From NCBI GenBank assembly GCA_003695135.1, contig RFIR01000460.1:1-5489 (forward strand): a DNA stretch of 5,489 nucleotides. Reading direction: 5' to 3'. The translations under genes were made by a program, and so were the position numbers. The stretch is from Alphaproteobacteria bacterium. Its GTDB lineage: Bacteria > Pseudomonadota > Alphaproteobacteria > Rhodobacterales > Rhodobacteraceae. Shown piece by piece: positions 1 through 5,315 of the stretch (position 1 is the stretch's first letter; each line of letters opens with the position of its first letter). A model generated the notes under the pieces. That model did not search any database and was not told the origin of the DNA. It worked only from the letters and a program-made list of their open reading frames with translations.

Positions 1-1302
1 GCGCTGATGGCCGGGCTGCTGACGGTCTCGGCCTCGGCGCAGGGGCTGATCCGCGATGCCGAGATCGAGCGCACGCTGCGCATGCTGTCCAAGCCGGTGT
101 TCCGTGGCGCCGGGGTCTCGCCGGGCAGCGTGAAACTCTATCTCATCGGCGACCGGTCGCTGAACGCCTTCGTCGCCGGCGGGCGCAACATCTTCCTCTA
201 TTCCGGGCTGATCAGCCGCCTCGACAAGCCCGAACAGCTGCAGGCGGTGCTGGCGCATGAACTCGGCCACATCAATGGCGGGCATCTGGCGCGGCGCGGC
301 ATCGAGGCGCGGCAGGCTACCGGCGCGCTGGCGCTCGGCATCCTTCTGGCCATCGCGGCCGGGGTGGCGGGCAGCCCCGACGCCTCGGCGGCCATCGCCT
401 CGGGCACCGGCAGCATGCTCCAGCGCGGCTTTCTTGCCTATACGCGCGGCGAGGAAGCCAGCGCCGATCAGGCCGGGCTGACCTATCTGGAACGCGCCGG
501 CATCAACCCGCACGGCTTTGTCGAGGTGCTGGAGATCTTCCGCGGGCAGGAGGCGCTGGCCGCCGGCCGCATCGATCCCTTTGCCCGCACCCATCCGATG
601 AGCGCCGACCGCATTCTGCTGGCCGAACGGCGGGTCGCGGCCTCGCCCTATCGCGACCGCCGCACACCGGCCAGGCTTGCCTATTGGTACGGGCGGATGC
701 GCGCCAAGCTCGACGGCTTCCTCGACCGGCCCGAACGGACGCTGCGCACGCTCAAGCCCGGAGCGGATGACGAGTTTTCGCTGATCCGCCAGGCTGTGGC
801 GCTGCATCGCCTGCCCGACCCGGACGGGGCGCTGCGGGCAGTCGACCGGCTGCTCGCCAAGCGGCCAAGGGACGCCTATTACCACGAGCTCAAGGGCCAG
901 ATCCTGTTCGAATCGGGCAGGGTTCCCGAAGCCATCGCCGCCTATCGCCGCGCGGTCCGGCTGGCGCCGGGCGAATCGCTGATCCGCGCATCGCTGGCCG
1001 AGGCGCTCCTGTCGCTCGACCGGCCCAAGGCCAATGCCGAGGCGCTGCGGCTGCTGAAGAAGGCCACCGCAGCGGATGAGGGCAATGCCCGCGCGCTGCG
1101 CAGCCTTGCCGTGGCCTGGGCGCGGGCCGGCAATGAGGGGATGGCGGCGCTCGCCACGGCCGAGCGTTTCGCGCTGGAGCGGCGGTTTCACGACATGACC
1201 ATCCATGCCAGGCGGGCGGCGCAGATGCTGCCGCGCGGCAGCCCGGGCTGGCTGAAGGCGCAGGACATCATCCTGATGGGCGAGCGTCTGGAAAAGGGCT
1301 GA
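1..1302 (+). CDS. M48 family zinc metalloprotease with TPR repeats (BepA/YfgC-like), 5' partial
   Basis: Probable periplasmic zinc metalloprotease of the BepA/YfgC type, a family that degrades or helps assemble outer-membrane proteins. The reading frame is open at base 1, and the first ATG (7) falls at the end of what looks like a signal peptide (AGLLTVSASAQG, cleavage near ASA|QG). The true start therefore probably lies a few codons before the window. Numbering from that ATG, HELGH is at 84-88 (zinc ligands H84 and H88, catalytic E85), and the third ligand E150 sits in the ExxAD motif EASAD. A family-typical THPMSADRI segment at 195-203 carries H196, which matches the extra His that in E. 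coli BepA gates the active site. Residues 106-135 form a hydrophobic Ala/Gly-rich stretch between the zinc motifs. Roughly 289-395 look like about three TPR units (for example YYHELKGQILFESGR, PEAIAAYRRAVRLAP), usually used for partner binding. All expected catalytic residues are present. The family call is firm; orthology to BepA is inferred. Confidence 0.93.
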   Translation, partial: ALMAGLLTVSASAQGLIRDAEIERTLRMLSKPVFRGAGVSPGSVKLYLIGDRSLNAFVAGGRNIFLYSGLISRLDKPEQLQAVLAHELGHINGGHLARRGIEARQATGALALGILLAIAAGVAGSPDASAAIASGTGSMLQRGFLAYTRGEEASADQAGLTYLERAGINPHGFVEVLEIFRGQEALAAGRIDPFARTHPMSADRILLAERRVAASPYRDRRTPARLAYWYGRMRAKLDGFLDRPERTLRTLKPGADDEFSLIRQAVALHRLPDPDGALRAVDRLLAKRPRDAYYHELKGQILFESGRVPEAIAAYRRAVRLAPGESLIRASLAEALLSLDRPKANAEALRLLKKATAADEGNARALRSLAVAWARAGNEGMAALATAERFALERRFHDMTIHARRAAQMLPRGSPGWLKAQDIILMGERLEKG

Positions 1303-1324
1303 AGACCTTGCGCCGGTGACGCAC

Positions 1325-1355
1325 CTGCCCGCCCGCCGCCACGGTGATCGGGCAG
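1325..1355. repeat. 7-bp inverted repeat between the M48 protease and DsbA-family genes
   Basis: CTGCCCG (1325-1331) and CGGGCAG (1349-1355) are perfect reverse complements around a 17-base, C-rich loop, starting 22 bases after the protease stop. The transcript could fold here. No T-run follows, so it is not a convincing intrinsic terminator. It may be a processing or attenuation hairpin, or chance in GC-rich DNA. The rest of the 96-base gap shows no clear promoter. Confidence 0.3.
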
Positions 1356-1398
1356 ATGATACCGGGGCGCTCCGGCCTGCATACGAGGAGAGAACGAC

Positions 1399-2163
1399 AT
1401 GATCAGGACCATCTGCGCCGCGCTGGTCGGACTGGCAATTATGGCCGGCACCGCGCCGGCCCAGGAAACGGCGAAGCCGGAGGAGGTCGCCCCGGGGTTG
1501 AGCCGAGAGCAGTTCCGCGAGGAGGTTCGCGCCTATCTGCTCGACAATCCCGAGGTGATCTATGAGGCGGTGCAGATCCTGGAACGGCGGCGCAAGATCG
1601 CCGAGGCCGAGGCCGAGCTCGACCTTGTGCGCACCAATGCCGAGGAGCTGCGCAATGACGGCTTCAGCTATGTCGGCGGCAATCCCGAAGGCAGCGTGAG
1701 CGTGGTCGAGTTCTTCGACTATCACTGCCCGTACTGCAAGCAGGCCCATGCGGATGTGAAGACGCTGCTGCGCACCAATCCCGATATCCGCTTCGTGGCC
1801 AAGGAGTTCCCGATCCTCGGACCCGACAGCGTGCAGGCCTCGCGCGCGGCGCTGGCAGCGCTGCGCCAGGGCCCCGAGATCTATGCTGCCTTCTGGGACA
1901 GGATGATGGCTTTCGAGGGAACCTTCACCGATGCGGTGATCGACCGGTTGGCCGATCGCGCCGGCGTCGATGTCGCCCGCATGCGCGCCGACATGGCCGA
2001 TCCGGCGATCGAGGAGCAGATCCGGCGCAACCACAATCTGGCGCGGCGGCTGAAGATCGGTGGAACCCCTACCTTCGTTATCGGCGACAAGATCATCCGC
2101 GGCTACCTGCCGCTGGACGAGATGAACCGGGTGGTCGAGCTCGCCCGCAATGCCGAGAACTGA
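1399..2163 (+). CDS. Exported DsbA-family thiol:disulfide oxidoreductase with ScsC-like N-terminal domain
   Basis: Periplasmic thioredoxin-fold protein that forms or reshuffles disulfides in secreted proteins; 254 residues. The start is fixed by a strong Shine-Dalgarno (GAGGAGA, 1385-1391, seven bases upstream) and by a Sec signal peptide (MIRTICAALVGLAIMAGTAPAQ, cleavage near APA|QE). Residues about 35-85 are helical and charged (LSREQFREEVRAYLLDNPEV, then ILERRR) and resemble the ScsC N-terminal domain that precedes many DsbA/Com1-like proteins; in Proteus ScsC this region trimerises. The catalytic motif FDYHCPYC has C110 and C113, and GGTPTF holds the cis-proline P224 after T223, a fold hallmark. 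Both redox cysteines are intact; the only other Cys is C6 in the signal peptide. The gene lies 96 bases after the M48 protease on the same strand, so the two may be co-transcribed. Whether it works as an oxidase or an isomerase cannot be read from the sequence. Confidence 0.92.
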   Translation: MIRTICAALVGLAIMAGTAPAQETAKPEEVAPGLSREQFREEVRAYLLDNPEVIYEAVQILERRRKIAEAEAELDLVRTNAEELRNDGFSYVGGNPEGSVSVVEFFDYHCPYCKQAHADVKTLLRTNPDIRFVAKEFPILGPDSVQASRAALAALRQGPEIYAAFWDRMMAFEGTFTDAVIDRLADRAGVDVARMRADMADPAIEEQIRRNHNLARRLKIGGTPTFVIGDKIIRGYLPLDEMNRVVELARNAEN

Positions 2164-2170
2164 CCCCGCC

Positions 2171-2186
2171 GCCGGCCACAGCCGGC
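2171..2186 (+). terminator. Small GC hairpin after the DsbA-family gene (weak terminator candidate)
   Basis: GCCGGC (2171-2176), loop CACA, GCCGGC (2181-2186): a perfect 6-bp all-GC stem with a four-base loop, beginning eight bases after the stop codon. Only TTGG follows, so a U-tract is essentially missing. Position and shape fit a transcript end or 3'-stabilising hairpin; the missing T-run keeps confidence low. Confidence 0.35.
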
Positions 2187-2198
2187 TTGGATGAGTGC

Positions 2199-2227
2199 TT
2201 TCCACCGCAATTCCGCTGGCCTATATC
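2199..2227 (+). promoter_or_regulatory. Weak sigma70-like promoter candidate upstream of accB
   Basis: TTTCCA (2199-2204) as a -35 element and TATATC (2222-2227) as a -10 element are separated by 17 bases. Each matches about 4 of 6 consensus positions. This is the only AT-richer patch in the 131-base gap before accB and lies directly after the candidate terminator hairpin, which is where an accBC promoter would be expected. It would give a leader of about 60 bases. The match is weak and unproven. Confidence 0.25.
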
Positions 2228-2294
2228 GGTGCCGGAACGCGGGCGCGCGCCGGAGCCGATGGGCGCGGCGCCCGGACATGGATCGGGGGATATC

Positions 2295-2795
2295 ATGGCC
2301 GACACCTTTGATGGCGATGTCGCCTTCATCCGCGCGCTGGCCGAACTGATGCGCGAATCCGATCTGGGCGAGATCGAGGTCAAGCGCGAGATGGGCGAGG
2401 ACGACGCGCTGACCGTCCGCCTCGCCCGTTCGGCCCCTGCGGCACCGGCAGCCCCGCCGACGCCAGCGGCCCCGCCGATGCCCGCGGTCGCGCCGGTCCA
2501 GCCCGAGAGTGCCGCCATGGCGCCACCGGCCGAACCGGACACCGCCGATCCCGCCCTGCATCCCGGCGCGGTCGCCTCGCCGATGGTCGGTACGGTCTAT
2601 CTGCAACCCGAACCCACCGCCGAGCCCTTCGTGCGCATCGGCGACCAGGTGGCCGAGGGGCAGACGCTGCTAATCATCGAGGCGATGAAGACGATGAACC
2701 AGATCCCCGCTCCGCGCGCCGGTGTCGTCAGGCGCATCCTGGTCGAGGATGGGACGCCCGTCGAATTCGGCACCCCGCTGATGATCATCGAATAG
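2295..2795 (+). CDS. accB: Acetyl-CoA carboxylase biotin carboxyl carrier protein (BCCP)
   Basis: Carries biotin between biotin carboxylase and carboxyltransferase in acetyl-CoA carboxylase, the committed step of fatty acid synthesis; cytoplasmic; 166 residues, usual for AccB. The ATG at 2295 is chosen because GGGGGA (2285-2290) precedes it by four bases and because MADTFDGDVAFIRALAELM matches the usual AccB N-terminus; an in-frame ATG at 2187 would add 36 residues of non-family sequence. Residues 1-45 form the N-terminal helix/strand segment, about 47-86 an Ala/Pro-rich flexible linker, and about 90-166 the biotinyl domain. EAMKTMNQ contains the biotinylated lysine K132, 34 residues from the C-terminus as in E. 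coli. PEPTAE at 105-110 occupies the position of the 'thumb' insertion (PSPDAK in E. coli) typical of ACC-type BCCPs rather than other biotinyl domains. The residue after the biotin lysine is Thr where E. coli has Met. accC follows seven bases later, so translation is probably coupled. Confidence 0.97.
   Translation: MADTFDGDVAFIRALAELMRESDLGEIEVKREMGEDDALTVRLARSAPAAPAAPPTPAAPPMPAVAPVQPESAAMAPPAEPDTADPALHPGAVASPMVGTVYLQPEPTAEPFVRIGDQVAEGQTLLIIEAMKTMNQIPAPRAGVVRRILVEDGTPVEFGTPLMIIE
2448..2483 (+). repeat. Two imperfect 18-bp tandem repeats in the AccB linker
   Basis: Two adjacent 18-base units (2448-2465 and 2466-2483) match at 15 of 18 positions and encode AAPPTP and AAPPMP in the Ala/Pro linker of AccB. 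The unit is a whole number of codons, so gain or loss would change only linker length. It probably arose by local duplication, and such linkers tolerate length change. Confidence 0.6.
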
Positions 2796-2802
2796 GCGGG
2801 CC

Positions 2803-4146
2803 ATGTTCAGCAAGATCCTGATCGCCAACCGGGGCGAGATCGCCTTGCGCGTGATCCGGGCGGCGCGCGAGATGGGCATCGCCAGCGTCGCGGTCCATTC
2901 AACCGCGGATGCCGACGCCATGCATGTGCGCATGGCCGATGAGAGCATCTGCATCGGCCCGGCACCGGCGGCGCAATCCTATCTCAACATCCCCGCCATC
3001 ATCTCGGCCTGCGAGATCACCGGAGCGGAGGCCGTGCATCCCGGCTACGGCTTCCTGTCGGAGAACCAGAATTTCGCCCGCATCCTGGAGGATCACGGGA
3101 TCGCCTTCATCGGGCCGCGATCGGAACACATCGCGCTGATGGGCGACAAGATCGCGGCCAAGGCGACGATGGAGCGGCTCGGCGTGCCCTGCGTGCCGGG
3201 CTCGGAGGGCGGCGTGCCGACGCTGGAACAGGCGCGGCGGGTCGCCGGCGAGATCGGCTATCCGGTGCTGATCAAGGCCGCCTCGGGCGGGGGCGGGCGC
3301 GGGATGAAGGTGGCGCGCGGGCCCGACGAGCTGCCCTCGGCCTTTCTCACCGCCCGCAGCGAGGCCAAGGCCGCCTTCGGCGACGACACCGTCTACATGG
3401 AACGCTATCTGGCCCGGCCCCGGCATGTCGAGATCCAGGTCTTCGGCGACGGCAGGGGCGCGTCGGTGCATCTGGGCGAGCGCGACTGCTCGCTGCAGCG
3501 GCGCCACCAGAAGGTGTTCGAGGAAGCCCCCTCGCCGGTGATCGACCCCGACACCCGCAGCCGCATCGGCGGGATCTGCGCCCGCGCCGTGGCCGAGATG
3601 GGCTATGCCGGGGCGGGCACGATCGAGTTCCTCTACGAGGATGGCGAGTTCTTCTTCATCGAGATGAACACCAGGCTGCAGGTCGAGCACCCGGTCACCG
3701 AGGAGGTCTATGGCGTCGATCTGGTGCGCGAGCAGATACGGGTGGCGGCCGGGCAGCCGCTGTCGCTGCGCCAGAAGGAGCTCAGGCCGCGCGGCCACGC
3801 CATCGAATGCCGGATCAATGCCGAGAGCCTGCCGGATTTCCGCCCCTGCCCCGGCACGGTGACCACCCTGCACGCGCCGGGCGGGCTGGGGGTGCGGCTC
3901 GACAGCGCGCTCTACGCCGGCTACACCATCCCGCCCCATTACGACAGCCTGATCGGCAAGCTGATCGTGCATGCCGACGACCGACCCGCCGCGCTGGCGC
4001 GCCTGCGCCGGGCGCTGGGCGAGCTGATCGTCGACGGGGTCGAGACCACCACGCCGCTGTTCCGCCGCCTGCTGGCCAATCCCGACATCCAGACCGGCCG
4101 CTATGACATCCACTGGCTGGAGCGGTTCCTGGCCGACCCGGACTGA
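2803..4146 (+). CDS. accC: Acetyl-CoA carboxylase biotin carboxylase subunit
   Basis: ATP-dependent carboxylation of the biotin on AccB using bicarbonate; cytoplasmic ATP-grasp enzyme. Its 447 residues compare with 449 in E. coli AccC, and it aligns nearly end to end by eye. The N-terminal domain begins MFSKILIANRGEIALRVIRA, and HPGYGFLSEN is conserved. In the ATP-grasp domain, K116 (MGDK), K158 (VLIKAASGGGGRGMK glycine-rich loop) and RDCSLQRRHQKVFEEAPSP with K237 are in place. The metal and catalytic set is in FIEMNTRLQVEHPVTEE: E287, N289, R291 and E295, each one lower than E. coli numbering because of a one-residue deletion near residue 140. The C-terminal domain (RGHAIECRINAE, then YDSLIGKLIVHADDR) is complete. 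The ATG follows the accB stop by seven bases with GGCGGG in the gap. The length and the single ATP-grasp/carboxylase module indicate stand-alone AccC, not a propionyl- or pyruvate-carboxylase fusion. Confidence 0.98.
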   Translation: MFSKILIANRGEIALRVIRAAREMGIASVAVHSTADADAMHVRMADESICIGPAPAAQSYLNIPAIISACEITGAEAVHPGYGFLSENQNFARILEDHGIAFIGPRSEHIALMGDKIAAKATMERLGVPCVPGSEGGVPTLEQARRVAGEIGYPVLIKAASGGGGRGMKVARGPDELPSAFLTARSEAKAAFGDDTVYMERYLARPRHVEIQVFGDGRGASVHLGERDCSLQRRHQKVFEEAPSPVIDPDTRSRIGGICARAVAEMGYAGAGTIEFLYEDGEFFFIEMNTRLQVEHPVTEEVYGVDLVREQIRVAAGQPLSLRQKELRPRGHAIECRINAESLPDFRPCPGTVTTLHAPGGLGVRLDSALYAGYTIPPHYDSLIGKLIVHADDRPAALARLRRALGELIVDGVETTTPLFRRLLANPDIQTGRYDIHWLERFLADPD

Positions 4147-4230
4147 GCGGCCGGAAGAAGCAGCCGGGCAACGACGGGAAGGCTTGCGACAGGCTGGCAC
4201 TCGCGCCGAAGTTGTGTCAGGCTCGGTTTC
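4147..4230 (+). other. accC-aat intergenic stretch without a clear ribosome site
   Basis: This 84-base gap has no purine-rich Shine-Dalgarno within 5-12 bases of the aat ATG; the last bases read GCTCGGTTTC. CAGGCT occurs twice, at 4190-4195 and 4218-4223. CTGGCA (4194-4199) with CAGGCT (4218-4223) at 18-base spacing could be a very weak promoter placing the transcript start almost at the ATG, which would make aat leaderless. No terminator hairpin with a T-run is visible, so read-through from accC is equally possible. Confidence 0.2.
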
Positions 4231-4887
4231 ATGTCCGAGCCGGTCCACCCGCTGGAAATCACGCCCAGCCTTCTGTTGCGGGCCTATGCCGCAGGCGTGT
4301 TTCCCATGGCCGAATCGGCCGATGCCCGCACGCTGTTCTGGGTCGATCCCAAGCGGCGCGGCGTGCTGCCGCTCGACCGCTTCCACGTCCCTCGCTCGCT
4401 GAGAAAACGCATCCGCCGCGGCGGCTTCGCCGTCAGCGTCAACCGCGATTTCGCCGCCGTGCTGGAAGGCTGCGCCGCGCGTCCCGAGACCTGGATCAAT
4501 GCCGAGATCCGCGATCTCTACCTCACCCTGCACCGGATGGGATTTGCCCATTCGGTCGAGGTGTGGGACGCGGCCGGGCTGGCCGGCGGGCTCTATGGCG
4601 TCTGTCTCGGCGCGGCGTTCTTCGGCGAAAGCATGTTCTCGGCCCGGCCCGATGCCTCCAAGATCGCGCTGGTCTGGCTGGTGGCGCGGCTGCGCAAGGG
4701 CGGCTTCAGCCTGCTCGACACCCAGTTCGTCACCGAGCATCTGGCGAGCTTCGGCGCCATCGAGATCTCGCGCGCGGCCTATCACCGCCAGCTCGATGCG
4801 GCGCTGGAGCGGCAGGCTCAGTTCTGGTCGCTGTCGGCCACCGCATCGTCCGAGGAGGTGCTGCAGCTCAGCACCCAGACGTCGTAG
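4231..4887 (+). CDS. aat: Leucyl/phenylalanyl-tRNA-protein transferase
   Basis: Transfers Leu or Phe from aminoacyl-tRNA to proteins with N-terminal Lys or Arg, creating N-degrons recognised by ClpS for ClpAP degradation; cytoplasmic; 218 residues, slightly shorter than E. coli Aat (234). Family motifs appear in order: LLLRAYAAGVFPMAE near residue 13, LFWVDPKRRGVLPLDRFHV, RSLRKRIRR, TWINAEI, and FFGESMFS with E133. Then DTQ with D163 and Q165, matching E. coli E156, D186 and Q188 at a constant offset of 23, and finally TEHLASFGAIEISRAAYH. The catalytic and substrate-pocket set looks intact. The C-terminus QLSTQTS matches the ITQTS-like ending common in alphaproteobacterial Aat as I recall it. 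The start is the only ATG that fits the family N-terminus, though its ribosome site is poor. The last 70 bases overlap the 3' end of the convergent DUF2155 gene. Confidence 0.97.
   Translation: MSEPVHPLEITPSLLLRAYAAGVFPMAESADARTLFWVDPKRRGVLPLDRFHVPRSLRKRIRRGGFAVSVNRDFAAVLEGCAARPETWINAEIRDLYLTLHRMGFAHSVEVWDAAGLAGGLYGVCLGAAFFGESMFSARPDASKIALVWLVARLRKGGFSLLDTQFVTEHLASFGAIEISRAAYHRQLDAALERQAQFWSLSATASSEEVLQLSTQTS
4818..4887. other. 70-bp tail-to-tail coding overlap of aat and the DUF2155 gene
   Basis: The aat stop (TAG, 4885-4887) lies inside the minus-strand DUF2155 frame, whose stop (TGA) is at 4820-4818. Codons are phased so that third positions face third positions: each minus codon's first two bases pair with plus-codon positions 2 and 1. 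Bases 4864-4887 encode Aat QLSTQTS-stop on the plus strand; the complement encodes YDVWVLSC of the other protein. No terminator separates the genes, so full-length transcripts must be antisense to each other here. Confidence 0.85.
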
Positions 4888-5315
4888 CGCGGGTGATCGA
4901 GCGCCGACAGTGCCGGGCTGGAGGCGAACATCCAGCCGGCAAAATCGGGCCCGTCGTGCCTCACATCCCGGATCACCAGATAGGCAAAGGCATCCTCGCC
5001 CTCGCCCGGACCGGGGTGGCGGCACGCCTTCAGCGTGATCTCCAGCCGCTCGTAACGCATGCTCTCGCCCACCGCCAGATCGAAGGTCGAGATCTGCCCC
5101 GTCATCTTGTCGAGCCCGCGCAGCCGGGCCTGCCGCCCCGGCACGCTGGTGACCGGCGGGCGCTCGGTGGGAAGCTCGCGCTCGAGCACCGGCAGGGTGA
5201 TCCCCTCCGGCGCCTTCTTGAAATGATCGGGCGGAATGGTCTGCGCTGCCGTCAGGACCGGTGGCAGGGCAAGGCAGGCAAGCGCGGTCGCGGCGACGGC
5301 GAGATGCCGGCTCAT
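4818..5315 (-). CDS. Exported DUF2155 domain protein of unknown function
   Basis: A 165-residue protein with a Sec-type signal peptide (MSRHLAVAATALACLALPPV, then LTAAQ, cleavage near residue 24), so the mature form is probably periplasmic. It shows the DUF2155 pattern: RLRGLDKMTGQ (64-74), LEITLKAC ending at C98, AFAYLVI, FAGWMFASSPALSALDHP (125-142) and YDVWVLSC ending at C151. C98 and C151 are the only cysteines in the mature part and could form a disulfide. After C151 comes a Ser/Asp-rich tail of 14 residues that exists only inside the aat overlap. The ATG at 5315 is preferred over an in-frame ATG at 5369, because it opens the signal peptide, has GGGTGGG (5324-5318) just upstream, and forms an ATGA stop/start overlap with the upstream minus-strand gene, implying coupled translation. 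The molecular role of the family is not known to me. The call rests on remembered motif order. Confidence 0.85.
   Translation of the reverse strand: MSRHLAVAATALACLALPPVLTAAQTIPPDHFKKAPEGITLPVLERELPTERPPVTSVPGRQARLRGLDKMTGQISTFDLAVGESMRYERLEITLKACRHPGPGEGEDAFAYLVIRDVRHDGPDFAGWMFASSPALSALDHPRYDVWVLSCSTSSDDAVADSDQN

Noticed and set aside
2261..2273. Short inverted repeat GGGC-GCGGC-GCCC just before accB, considered as a regulatory hairpin.
   Set aside because: Four base pairs in GC-rich DNA is expected by chance, and nothing else supports a riboswitch or operator.
2187..2294. An upstream in-frame ATG that would extend AccB by 36 residues.
   Set aside because: The extra residues do not resemble AccB, overlap the hairpin/promoter-like gap, and the ATG at 2295 has a better-placed GGGGGA site and the family N-terminus.
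2093..2606. Two minus-strand open frames of 149 and 167 codons opposite the DsbA-family gene end and accB.
   Set aside because: They overlap each other and accB, are Gly/Arg/Ala/Ser-rich and low in complexity, and mirror the Ala/Pro linker codons.
2688..2693. Thr instead of Met after the biotinylated lysine of AccB (AMKTM for AMKMM), considered as an anomaly.
   Set aside because: EAMKTMN is, as I recall, a normal variant in alphaproteobacterial carrier proteins and is compatible with biotinylation.
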